DNA from: JAGVSZ01 sp963747775 | Lineage (GTDB): Bacteria > Pseudomonadota > Gammaproteobacteria > Burkholderiales > SG8-39 | Direction of reading: 5' to 3' | Assembly (NCBI GenBank): GCA_963747775.1 | Contig: CAVVGT010000003.1 | Coordinates: 558,001-622,000 of the forward strand | DNA length: 64,000 bases | In this document: one piece after another, positions 40,247-48,677 of the stretch | How positions within the stretch are numbered: the stretch's first letter is position 1 | Layout: each line of letters starts with the position of its first letter | Program-made: the position numbers and the translations under genes | Notes under the pieces: generated by a model | What the model was told of the DNA's origin: nothing | Databases searched by the model: none | What the model saw: the letters and a program-made list of their open reading frames with translations, nothing else

Positions 40247-41125
40247 ATGATGCGTGTCATGACCAAAGCGGTGTTCCCAGTGGCGGGGTTGGGCAGCCGG
40301 TTCCTGCCGGCGACGAAGGCGAGTCCCAAAGAGATGATGCCGATCGTCGACAAGCCGCTGATCCAGTACGCAGTGGAGGAGGCGGTCGCGGCCGGCCTCA
40401 CCGAGATGATCTTCGTCACCGGACGGCACAAGCGTGCGATCGAGGACCACTTCGACAAGGCCTACGAGATCGAGAGCGAGCTTTCCAGCCGCGGCAAGAA
40501 GGAGCTGCTCGACCTGGTGCAGGGGATCCTGCCGCCGAACGTGAGCTGCATCTACATTCGCCAGCCGGAGCAGCTCGGCCTCGGCCACGCGGTGCTTTGC
40601 GCGAGGCCGGTGATCAACGATGAGCCGTTTGCGGTGATCCTCGCGGACGACCTGATCGACGGCAATCCGCCGGTGGTGAAGCAGATGGTCGACGTGTTCG
40701 CGCGCGAAGGGCGGTCCGTGCTCGGCGTTCAGGAGGTACCCCGGAGCCAGACGAAAAGCTACGGCATCGTGCGCTCGACCCGGATCGACGACCGGCTCGA
40801 GTCGGTGGAGGGAATTGTCGAGAAGCCGCAGCCCGAGGCGGCCCCGTCGACGCTTGCGGTTATCGGACGGTATGTGCTGACCCCGCGCATCTTTCATCAC
40901 CTCGAGCACGCGAGGCCCGGGGCCGGCGGCGAAATCCAGCTCACCGACGGGATCGCGTCGCTCCTCGGCGAGGAACGGATTCTCGCGTATCGCTTTCAGG
41001 GTACCCGGTACGACTGTGGGTCGAGGCTCGGCTATATGCAGGCCACGGTCGCCCTCGGGCGCAAGCACCCGGAGGTGGGCCGAGAGTTCAACGCGTGGCT
41101 CGCCGCCGCAGGCTGCACCGAGTAG
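40247..41125 (+). CDS. galU: UTP-glucose-1-phosphate uridylyltransferase
   Basis: Makes UDP-glucose for cell-surface polysaccharides. A 292-residue nucleotidyltransferase: N-terminal TKAVFPVAGLGSRFLPATKA with the nucleotide loop, MMPIVDKPLIQYAVEEA, the acidic metal site VILADDLIDG and GEIQLTDGIASLL. Start ATG 40247; ATG 40250 and 40259 are also in frame. It is a housekeeping-type gene between the R1 cassettes and the tRNA-Glu fragment. Confidence 0.93.
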   Translation: MMRVMTKAVFPVAGLGSRFLPATKASPKEMMPIVDKPLIQYAVEEAVAAGLTEMIFVTGRHKRAIEDHFDKAYEIESELSSRGKKELLDLVQGILPPNVSCIYIRQPEQLGLGHAVLCARPVINDEPFAVILADDLIDGNPPVVKQMVDVFAREGRSVLGVQEVPRSQTKSYGIVRSTRIDDRLESVEGIVEKPQPEAAPSTLAVIGRYVLTPRIFHHLEHARPGAGGEIQLTDGIASLLGEERILAYRFQGTRYDCGSRLGYMQATVALGRKHPEVGREFNAWLAAAGCTE

Positions 41126-41136
41126 CACTTAGCGCG

Positions 41137-41168
41137 ACAGGACCCCGCCCGTGTGGAGGGGTTTCTGT
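41137..41168 (+). terminator. Terminator-like inverted repeat after galU
   Basis: ACAGGACCCC and GGGGTTTCTGT pair around a short loop, 12 bases after the galU stop. A long U-run is lacking, so strength is uncertain. Confidence 0.5.
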
Positions 41169-41243
41169 TAGACACGTTTTGCCGATCCAATAGGGGAGGT
41201 AGGCGCTTTTCCGTACTGTTACAACTGTGCGGGTCTAAGTTAT

Positions 41244-41291
41244 GCCGCTTTCACAGCGGTAACCGGGGTTCGAATCCCCGTGGGGTCGCCA
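41244..41291 (+). pseudogene. tRNA-Glu 3' fragment (possible attachment-site remnant)
   Basis: 48 bases match the 3' half of tRNA-Glu from the anticodon arm to CCA. The last 36 bases are identical to 35927-35962 except one A-to-T change just before CGCCA. There is no 5' half: upstream bases cannot form the D-arm or acceptor. Integrases that insert at tRNA genes leave exactly such 3' copies. An IS481 element begins 15 bases after it. Confidence 0.75.
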
Positions 41292-41305
41292 ACTGATCCG
41301 GGTCC

Positions 41306-42591
41306 GGCCCGGACACATGGGTGACGGGCCGTACCTAAGACATAGGTGACAACCTCGGGCCGAACGGGTTGTCCAGGGGTTGCTGAGTCCTCTGTTCCAG
41401 GTCGATGTAGCCGAGATCGTAGTGCATGAAGCTCACGATCCAAATGCCCTCGTCGACCTCCTTGATGCCCACGCGCTGACCGGCGAAGACCTGCGAGAGG
41501 TTGACGCGTTTGCGGTGCATGCAGATGCGCCCGCAAGCGGTCACGAGGACATCGCGGTCGTGCAAGGGATAGCTGAGCTCGGGCAGGCCTCGGTAAGGTC
41601 GAGGGGAGGCCGTATAGACCTCGGCCGGTCTGTTCATGTCCAGGGCTTCGTGTGGCCGCTCGGTGTTGAATTCCCGAACGAAGGTATCGAAGCGTGCCTG
41701 CTGCTGAAGGCTGTTCATGCCCGGCGGGCGGGTGGCTTCCTTTTTGAGCGTGAGGTGCATGCGCTCGTGACGGGCGTTCTGCTGCGGGTGGCCGGGCCGG
41801 ATGCGCTCGATCGCGATGCCCAGGCGCAACCACCAGACCGACAGCTTGGAGAGGTTGAACAGCGCGTTGGGGCTGGCGAAAGGCACGCCGTTGTCCGATC
41901 GGATTGCCGCGGGCAGGCCGCGCTCGCAGAACAGTTGCTCGAAGGCGGTGATGGCGGTGTCTTCGCGCGTGGATTCGAGGGCTTCGCACAGCAGCAGGAA
42001 ACGCGAAGCATGGTCGGTGACGGTCAACGGATAGCAGTAGTGCCCGTTGCCGAGCTTGAACTCGCCCTTGAAGTCGGCGCACCACAGATCGTTCGGGGCC
42101 GCTCCGCTGGAGAGCGCGGTGCCGCTGGCGCGAGAACGAGGCCGGCCGATTCCCTTGACTAGGCCATGGCGGTGCAAGACGGCGTGGATGGTGCTCTTGG
42201 CCGGAATGCGCAGGTCCTGGTCCAATCGGCGCACCAGCAGCTCGCGAATCTTGCGCGCGCCCCAATGGGGCTTCTCGCGCTTCAGGGTGACGATCAGGCG
42301 CTCGATCTGGGGCGGCAGCTGGTTGGCATAGTGCACCGGTCGGCGCGAGCGCTCGCTCAGCGCCTCCAAGCCGCTCTCCTTGTAGCGGGCGAAGATCTTG
42401 TAGCCGGTCTTGCGCGAGATGCCGAATTCGCGGCAGACGTAAGTCATTGATTCGCCGTCGAGCAGCTTGGCAACAAAGCGCAGGCGCTCGTCCATTACCG
42501 AACACTCCTTCCACGGCATAGACACCTCCCGCCAGAGGGCGGAAAGTGTTACCCATGTGTCCGGTACGCCCTGTCACCCATGTGTCGGGCC
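41306..42591 (-). mobile_element. IS481-family insertion sequence, complete
   Basis: Inverted repeats of about 29-30 bases bound the element: 41306-41335 on the left and 42563-42591 on the right, sharing GACACATGGGTGAC on one side and its complement on the other with few mismatches. A partial repeat (CCCATGTGTCCGG) is nested inside the right end. One transposase gene fills the interior. No target duplication could be seen at the estimated ends. Confidence 0.85.
41335..42519 (-). CDS. IS481 family transposase
   Basis: A 394-residue DDE transposase. ATG 42519, after GGGAGG, gives the common IS481 start MPWKECSVMDERLRF. An N-terminal helix-turn-helix (YVCREFGISRKTGYKIFARY) is followed by the integrase core: Asp in LWCADFKGEF, Asp in AIRSDNGVPFAS and Glu in ARHERMHLTLKKE. 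The frame is intact, so the element may be active. Confidence 0.9.
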   Translation of the reverse strand: MPWKECSVMDERLRFVAKLLDGESMTYVCREFGISRKTGYKIFARYKESGLEALSERSRRPVHYANQLPPQIERLIVTLKREKPHWGARKIRELLVRRLDQDLRIPAKSTIHAVLHRHGLVKGIGRPRSRASGTALSSGAAPNDLWCADFKGEFKLGNGHYCYPLTVTDHASRFLLLCEALESTREDTAITAFEQLFCERGLPAAIRSDNGVPFASPNALFNLSKLSVWWLRLGIAIERIRPGHPQQNARHERMHLTLKKEATRPPGMNSLQQQARFDTFVREFNTERPHEALDMNRPAEVYTASPRPYRGLPELSYPLHDRDVLVTACGRICMHRKRVNLSQVFAGQRVGIKEVDEGIWIVSFMHYDLGYIDLEQRTQQPLDNPFGPRLSPMS

Positions 42592-42783
42592 GGGCACCGC
42601 CAATCCGTCCACCAATTCTGCCCGTCCATAGCCCCGCCGGCCGCGCGTAGCGGCCGCTCCGGGGTGATCGTCGTCAGATAGGTCTTAGGATCGGCCGGGC
42701 GCCCAGGCCACGAAGGCTTGCGGCGTAGCCGACACGAACTGCAACCGCGTTCGGCGCCGAAAACGGGCGCGGGGTGTCGTGGC

Positions 42784-43008
42784 TCAGGTGACGCTGACGA
42801 GGCGAGGATGTAGCCGCTTCGTCGACAGCGCGCCGCGCGCCAGTGCCGTGCTCAAAGCGTGAATCGTCTGCACCGCGAGGAAGCCGTGCTGCCATTGCAC
42901 TGCCAGGCGCGGATGAATATGTGCGAATGGATTGTCTTGGAGAGAAAAATTGGCTTTTGACATCCGGCGGCCCAGGTCAAAAGCCTTGCGCTCCTGATCG
43001 GTAAACAT
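42784..43008 (-). CDS. Small protein resembling ribosome modulation factor
   Basis: A 74-residue product starting at ATG 43008 with GGGGAGGA upstream. The core AFDLGRRMSKANFSLQDNPF followed by VQWQHGFLAVQ has the RMF-like spacing of a Gly-containing helix, an Asn/Pro-Phe turn and a W-x-x-G-F/W element. RMF and similar small proteins bind ribosomes in stationary phase. The similarity is pattern-level only. Confidence 0.5.
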   Translation of the reverse strand: MFTDQERKAFDLGRRMSKANFSLQDNPFAHIHPRLAVQWQHGFLAVQTIHALSTALARGALSTKRLHPRLVSVT

Positions 43009-43403
43009 CGTTGGAATCCTCCCCGAGTGCGTGCGTTGGTCATGCACCCCGAAGCTTAGGCGCGCGCTCGCGACAAGATCGTGAACGACTGTGAAAGGTG
43101 CAAAGTGCGTACGCCCATGACGAAGGCATGACAGCGTCCGCGGGCGGTCGGACCTTCACAACCCCGTCGAGCAACTTTGTCGAGCCGATTGTTCCGATGC
43201 GGATCACATCGCGCGGCCGGTCGAACGACCGGCGCGATACCCAACGTACTTGTCCAAACTGCAAACCCAGGAAAAAGGACAGGACTCATTGCATTGCACT
43301 GGCATACGCAAAGGTTCGTGTCCTCGCATATCGCTAGTGGTCCTAAGTCGTCGGGTTTGACAATATTTTGCTGTCGCGGCGTGGTTACCCAACTAGCATG
43401 TGG

Positions 43404-43482
43404 CGCAGGTGAGTAGCTCGAAGTAGGGTGTGTGTGCGGAATAAGCTGAAGGTTGAGGAATCGAGTCCTTCTTGGACTGCCA
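43404..43482 (+). pseudogene. Degenerate tRNA-like element 2
   Basis: A diverged copy of element 1. TTTGACAAT lies about 50 bases upstream in both. GAGTAGCTC, GAAGGTTGA and AGTCCTTCTT are shared, and both end in CCAGAC. Both keep a GAAGG/CCTTC stem at the same place. The anticodon arm here is not foldable as a tRNA. Confidence 0.45.
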
Positions 43483-43891
43483 GACCGTCGTCCTGTGTCC
43501 TCACCGCTACGTCGCACACAACGACCGACGCCCAAGTATTGCGTGTGCCCGAGCGATATTCCTCGCGAAGGTTTCGTAGGCCGGAGGGTCCGCCGATCTG
43601 CGCCCAGGCACTATCGCCGGCGAAGGCGTGGTCCGTGATCGCCGCCGGGGGCGTCGTGCGCTGGTGCACGCGGTGCAACCGTTTTCGCGCTGCGCCGGCT
43701 TGCGCGCAGAGCGGTCCGCAATCGTTGTGACCACATCGGGCGCCTCGGAACAGAGCGTCGGACCGAAGTGTCACCGACCGGCGTAATGGAACCACTCGCT
43801 GCACTCAACCTGCGCGACTTCATGGCCTGCCACCGAATGCGCTAGTCGCTTGTCTCTAGGGCTTTCTTGTCTCTGCTCGGAGCCCGCCCCC

Positions 43892-43930
43892 CGCTCCCAG
43901 CACCCGCACGGGAACACGACCATGAGGCGG
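43892..43930. repeat. Dispersed repeat R2, copy 3
   Basis: CACCCGCACGGGAACACGAC is shared exactly with copy 1 and followed by a diverged end (CATGAGGCGG). On the minus strand it reads LMVVFPCGCWERGAG, close to the other copies. The rest of 43009-44316 outside the tRNA-like element holds no recognised gene. Confidence 0.6.
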
Positions 43931-44316
43931 GGCGCCGCCGCAGGGGTGGCAGTGCGGCGTACGGTGAGAACTTGGCGACTTCTATCGCGGCGATGGCGTT
44001 CGACGCCGAGCGCGACCGGGGCCTGTGCATGACGGCTCGCGCCTCTTCCGCGTAAACACCACGCAGATCGCGCTGCGCCGTGGCGCCCCGCGAGTGTTTA
44101 CGCATCGAGCGCTTCGCTTCGCACCTGCGCCGCAAGGCCGTCGAGCGGGCTTTGGCCGGCGATCCTGCGGCCGCCGTCGCCGACAGCTACCAGATCTGCG
44201 CGTATAGCGCCGCAGCCTGCGCCCGTCCTGGGTCTTGAGCTTACGATTGGATCGATGCGGGGCGATCAGCTCCACGCCGTCGTTCTTCAGCTCCTCGTCC
44301 AGCGCGCGCACGGAAG

Positions 44317-45366
44317 CTACTTGCAAAGCCCGAGTATGTTTTCTTCGGGTGAGCACTTCTTGACGGGCTTCACGGGCACCTTCGACTTCGCGGCAACGCA
44401 CGCGCGTATCTCCCGAGTCGTGGGCGGATAGTAGATCCAGCCCGGACCGAGTTCCGGCAGCTTCAGGTCGACCTCCCGCCACTTGGGGTGGCCCTGGGCC
44501 TGCAGCGTGGCAAAGTTCTGGCACAACGATCGCCCGAACCGGGCCAGGGAGTCGACCGTGCCCTTCAGGTTGTAGTCGTAGGTGACGAGGAACGCTCCAA
44601 CCGAGATGGTGGTGAATTCTTCGGTGAGGAGGTTGGGGTAGCTGCTCACGCGAACGGTTGCTGGCGCGTAGGTTGTCAGGGGGAGCCTGCTCGTCGCGTG
44701 AGCGGGGTCGAACTTCAGCAGCTTGATCAGCTTCTGCGCTTCCGGCTTCATGTTCGCGACCAGCGGAGCCGGCTGCCCCGCAGCCACCACGACCACATCG
44801 ACCGACTTGTCGGTGACCAGTTTGACCAGCGCTTCCTCGTTCGAGAGGTAGCTCGCATTCGCCTCCGGCATGGGGCCGCCGAACATCATCCGGTAGAGCG
44901 TATGGGTGATGAGCGCTGCACCACTCCCGAGTAGGCCCCCGTTGATCTTCGCGTTCTTGATGTCATGCAGGTAGTTCAGCTCGGAATCGGCTCGGACGAT
45001 GTAGTGGATCTCGGTGTTGTAGAGCGGCAGGATGACCCGAAGGGGACGGATCAGGTTGGCCGCCTCTTGGTTCTTGTCCGCGGCCCGATCGATGAATGCC
45101 TGGAAGACATCCGCCTGGACGATCGCGAACTTCACGCCCAGGTCGTAGCGCAGATGCCGAACGTTCGCGGCCGACCCCGACGTGGGCAACACCTCGAGCT
45201 CGATGTCTGCCTCCGGCGCGACGAACTTCGCGAGATCGCCTCCGATCGCATAGTAGGTGCCCCGTTCCGATGCAGTGACGATCTTGTACTGAGCCGCTGC
45301 GGACGCAATCCCGCAGTGAATCCACAGCGCCGCGGCGACTACTGCCCCTACGACCTGCCGTCCCAT
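44317..45366 (-). CDS. TAXI-family TRAP transporter solute-binding protein
   Basis: A 349-residue periplasmic binding protein of the TAXI group. GGAGGG precedes ATG 45366, and a signal peptide follows (VVGAVVAAALWIHCGIASAA). YKIVTASERGTYYAIGGDLA and EVLPTSGSAANVRHL are the TAXI ligand-loop regions. The C-terminus ends with a cysteine pair, CSPEENILGLC. No TRAP membrane subunits are nearby, so it is an orphan receptor. It is the second gene after the zinc-ribbon protein, whose stop lies 1 base upstream, and that protein carries a similar cysteine tail. Confidence 0.85.
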   Translation of the reverse strand: MGRQVVGAVVAAALWIHCGIASAAAQYKIVTASERGTYYAIGGDLAKFVAPEADIELEVLPTSGSAANVRHLRYDLGVKFAIVQADVFQAFIDRAADKNQEAANLIRPLRVILPLYNTEIHYIVRADSELNYLHDIKNAKINGGLLGSGAALITHTLYRMMFGGPMPEANASYLSNEEALVKLVTDKSVDVVVVAAGQPAPLVANMKPEAQKLIKLLKFDPAHATSRLPLTTYAPATVRVSSYPNLLTEEFTTISVGAFLVTYDYNLKGTVDSLARFGRSLCQNFATLQAQGHPKWREVDLKLPELGPGWIYYPPTTREIRACVAAKSKVPVKPVKKCSPEENILGLCK

Positions 45367-45367
45367 G

Positions 45368-46549
45368 TTATTCCCTCCGTTGAGTGGGTTCTGGCGCACA
45401 CAGCCCGAGGGCCGCGACGGCTTCCGTGCACGGCCCCAGGCGCGGCGGCGGCTCGATCCTCGTGCCGGCGCTCGGCGTCTGAGTGCGCGGGACAAGCACC
45501 GCAGCGGCCGCAGCCGCCTCCGGCGATCTCTCGGGTCCGCGTCCGGTGCGTTGCTGGTTTTCGGTCCCGCGCGTCGCAGCCGCCGATGGACGCTTTGCTG
45601 GCCCTGTCCCATCGCCGGGTGTCGCGTCCTTCATGTCGCTCCCGGCTGCCTTCGCATCGCCTGCTGCCGCGTTGTCTCCTCGGATGGCGGCGACACTGCG
45701 CTCGGGACCGGGCGTCACCGGTCGGGTGTTCGCAGCCGCGGGCGTATCGACGGGGTCTGAAGTCGATGTAATCGGCACCCGGCGAACCGGGTCGGCCTCC
45801 GGGCCGACGATGGCGCCGCCGCCGGCAGGACCGCCGCGCGCCGTGGATTCACCTCTTGCGGCAGGGATCTGGGCCGCGTCGACAGCCGAGTGCTGACGAT
45901 AAAAGTAGTAGCCGACGACAGCGAAGACCGCGAGAACCACTATTGCGACGATCGCGCCGTAGCGTCGCCGGCGAGGCACCGTCCCGGAGGCAGCGGAAAG
46001 CGCTCGGGCGGGGATGACGGCCGATCCAGGGCGAGGTGGCCAGGCGTCCGCCAGGGGACCGACCGCATCGTTCGGCTCGACGCTTCCCGCCCGCGAGCCG
46101 AGGCCAACCCTCTCCGACTGCATTGCAGCCGCATCGGAGACGGGTGTTGCCATCATCCGCTGAAGCTCGCGCAGCATGTCCTCCGGATTCGCGGCCGTCT
46201 CGGCAAGCCGATCAGGCGCATCGCTTCCCGCTGACCGGCGTGCGCTCGGTTCGCTACCGCGCGCCGCGGCTGTCGCGACCGAGCCAGAACCGCCGATCGC
46301 TTGGGCGACGGGCGGTCCAGCGGCGAACGCGTTGGCCGAACGCGCCATCAGACCGGCGCGGCACTTATAGCAGTTCTTCGCGGCCAGGCCGTTCATGGCC
46401 CCGCACCGCGGGCATGGCGCCAGGTGCAACGGCGCGCCGCAGGCATTGCAGAACCTGGATTCCGCCGGGTTGACATGCTCGCAGACCGGGCATTCCGATC
46501 GGAACATCGAAAGTTGCGCGAATTCTGAAGGCGATTTTTCAATCATCAC
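45368..46549 (-). CDS. Double zinc-ribbon, single-span membrane protein with C-x9-C tail
   Basis: A 393-residue protein. Residues about 19-66 hold two zinc ribbons (CPVCEHVNPAESRFCNAC and CPRCGAMNGLAAKNCYKC). A linker of about 130 residues leads to one membrane span (IVAIVVLAVFAVVGYYFY, near 200-218). Beyond lies a long Ala/Pro/Gly-rich low-complexity segment ending in PCTEAVAALGLC. With cytoplasmic ribbons the tail would be periplasmic. It is upstream of and adjacent to the TAXI-binding protein, whose tail repeats the same cysteine spacing. Function unknown. Confidence 0.7.
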   Translation of the reverse strand: MMIEKSPSEFAQLSMFRSECPVCEHVNPAESRFCNACGAPLHLAPCPRCGAMNGLAAKNCYKCRAGLMARSANAFAAGPPVAQAIGGSGSVATAAARGSEPSARRSAGSDAPDRLAETAANPEDMLRELQRMMATPVSDAAAMQSERVGLGSRAGSVEPNDAVGPLADAWPPRPGSAVIPARALSAASGTVPRRRRYGAIVAIVVLAVFAVVGYYFYRQHSAVDAAQIPAARGESTARGGPAGGGAIVGPEADPVRRVPITSTSDPVDTPAAANTRPVTPGPERSVAAIRGDNAAAGDAKAAGSDMKDATPGDGTGPAKRPSAAATRGTENQQRTGRGPERSPEAAAAAAVLVPRTQTPSAGTRIEPPPRLGPCTEAVAALGLCAPEPTQRRE

Positions 46550-46856
46550 TCAAACGCCCGGCGGCATGGCAGGTCGCAAACCCAGGCCGCGCATCGGCGC
46601 GGCTCTCCGGCAACCGCTCGTCGAGTTTCGCCGCTCTTGGACAAGCAAAAGAATACGCCGAACCCGAATTGCCGTCCGTGGCGGAATCTACGCCGCAGGT
46701 CGCATCCGATCTGGTCGCGGTCGGAAATCTCGGACTTTGGAAGGCTCCAGAGCCGAGAACGCCGTGGGACAAAGGACGGTGTGGGCCGTGACTACCGCAC
46801 TCGATTTACGGAGCTATTCACGACCTCCGGTAGGCGCATCTCGCTACCCTGCACCT

Positions 46857-47126
46857 ATGGCCAACCCTCGCACCAGATCTGAGCAGCAGCGGTCGGTATA
46901 CGTCGTGTACCCGGCTGCGCTACACGACGGATGGGAAGTCGTGAAAGAGCACAGCGATCGCGCGGAATTCTTCGACACACGGGAGGAAGCCACCTCTTAC
47001 GCCAAGGCTCGAGCCGTGCAGGACGGCGGCGCCGTCGTCAAGCTGGAGAATTGGTTCGGCATTACGGAAGAGATCTGGGAAGTACAACCACAAGTGGGTC
47101 GACGCTTCGCACCGATCGCGTCTTGA
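46857..47126 (+). CDS. Small DUF2188-like protein
   Basis: An 89-residue product starting at ATG 46857. The core VYVVYPAALHDGWEVVKEHS, then EEATSYAKARAVQDGGAVVK, then EEIWEVQP, has the pattern of DUF2188-type domains: W-x-V, A-x-x-Y-A and a final aromatic strand. It is related in layout to 37542-37775, which is 9 kb away. The 307 bases upstream hold nothing recognised. Confidence 0.6.
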   Translation: MANPRTRSEQQRSVYVVYPAALHDGWEVVKEHSDRAEFFDTREEATSYAKARAVQDGGAVVKLENWFGITEEIWEVQPQVGRRFAPIAS

Positions 47127-47222
47127 GCCCCTCAATGCGGTTGGCGGGTCGCGCGGCGTCTGCGCGACATCGGCCGCGTCCTTAGCCGCGCCGGCGGCAC
47201 TTTCGCAGCTTTACCTTGCACC

Positions 47223-48404
47223 TCACCGCACGATCGCCAGCCCCAATCGATACTGCGCCGGCCCCTTGACGTTGTAATCGAGCAGGCTCTCCCCATAGCC
47301 GTTGAAGTACTGAAAATAGAGATACCCGCCCGCATCGGCAAAGAACGGCTGGCGGATCGGATAGCTGAGGTCGAGCTGCACTGCGCCCATCGTCGACGTG
47401 CCTTTGCTGTAGTACGCCGACAGCTTGAACCCGTCCACGCGGCCCACCTGGAGATTCAGGTTGAAATAGCCGCGATACTTCTGAATGTCCGGGTTCTCCT
47501 CCTTGTCGAGATAGGCCCAGATCTTCGGGGCGACGAGGACGTAGTGGCGGTCGTCGAGGAACCGCCGCCAGATCGGCTTGACGTATGCGATGTTCAGGCT
47601 ACGCGACTGGTCACCGTCGCGGCCGTTCGACTCGTGCTGCAGTCCGGTCTCGAGGCCGAGCGATTGCCGTCCATCCGGGCTCGACCACATGGCCGGGTCG
47701 AAGTAGAAGACGTTGGGCCTGTACGACGTGTCAGTGAACGGCTTCGAATCGCCGGTCAGGTTCCAAATCGAGGTTTGCGTATAACCGAAGTAAACCTTCG
47801 CGAGCGGCGGCGCGAACGCACCGATCGGCCCGCGCTCGTCGAACAGGCGGTACTTGAAGGACAGCTGGAACTTCGCCGTGCTCAACCCGTCGCGGCGTCC
47901 CGCCACGATGTACATCGGCTCGTAGGTCTGAAGAGCGGGCTGCGGTTCGGTCTCGGGTGGCCGCTCGCCGGCCTGCGGCGTCGCGCGCGGTCGGGCCTCG
48001 GCGATCGTCGTCCCGCCCACCGTCTCTGGCCGTTCGACGAGCAGCGTGAGACGCGCGGGCTCGTATTCGCCGATGAGTTCGAGGGTGACCGGGCCGTCGA
48101 TGTCGGCGGGGAAAACGTACGAGTAGGTCCGCCGCGCGAAGTGCCCGGGGGCGATCGTGTCGGCGATCGTGCGATCGCCCGCGGCCACGAGGTCGGCGTC
48201 GAGCGCCCGGTCGCGGACCACAAGTCGCGCCCGCAGTCGCGCCGGAAATGCATACGACAGGGACTCCGCGGTGTCGTTGACGAAGAGCAGCGTGAGCTCG
48301 AATGGCTTGCCCGCGACCCCGTGGGGGGAATTCGGCTTGAGGATCCACTCCGCGCTTGCGGAGGTCGCGATGAGGTACAGCAGGAAGGCGGCGAGCGTTC
48401 GCAT
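47223..48404 (-). CDS. pldA: Outer-membrane phospholipase A
   Basis: A 393-residue exported protein starting at ATG 48404 with a signal peptide (MRTLAAFLLYLIATSASA). An N-terminal beta-rich domain of about 130 residues precedes the OMPLA barrel: KVYFGYTQTSIWNLTG, PFTDTSYRPNVFYFDP, and the catalytic His-Ser pair in GLETGLQHESNGRDGDQSRS. It ends in a barrel strand (YRLGLAIVR). The extra N-terminal domain makes it longer than E. coli PldA. It hydrolyses phospholipids misplaced in the outer leaflet. Confidence 0.88.
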   Translation of the reverse strand: MRTLAAFLLYLIATSASAEWILKPNSPHGVAGKPFELTLLFVNDTAESLSYAFPARLRARLVVRDRALDADLVAAGDRTIADTIAPGHFARRTYSYVFPADIDGPVTLELIGEYEPARLTLLVERPETVGGTTIAEARPRATPQAGERPPETEPQPALQTYEPMYIVAGRRDGLSTAKFQLSFKYRLFDERGPIGAFAPPLAKVYFGYTQTSIWNLTGDSKPFTDTSYRPNVFYFDPAMWSSPDGRQSLGLETGLQHESNGRDGDQSRSLNIAYVKPIWRRFLDDRHYVLVAPKIWAYLDKEENPDIQKYRGYFNLNLQVGRVDGFKLSAYYSKGTSTMGAVQLDLSYPIRQPFFADAGGYLYFQYFNGYGESLLDYNVKGPAQYRLGLAIVR

Positions 48405-48677
48405 GGTGGGGGCTCCCGGAAAAGATCCGCTTCGTGCCCGGGGGCACGAAGGTGAGGCACACCGCAAGAGACAAGACAGAATGCGAAAGCACGGCGCGTG
48501 CCGGTCCGCACGGCCGCAAAGGGGAAGAGATCGACTACTTCAGCGTGAAGTATGCGGGATCGGGTGACTCGGCCTGAAACGGCCAGGCGCCTGAAGGGAA
48601 AAGCGATCCACGGCGTATCCTTGGAGACCCGGCTCCACCGGGCCCCGCCGGCGTCGTTCCGACGCGGGTGGGGTCCG

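Noticed and set aside
43385..43804. 139-residue minus-strand frame in the 43-44 kb gap
   Set aside because: No ribosome site, no family pattern, and it overlaps the tRNA-like repeat.
35963..47135. Prophage or CRISPR/defence island
   Set aside because: No phage structural, integrase, Cas, restriction or toxin-antitoxin genes were seen, and no regularly spaced repeats. The repeats present are few and irregular.
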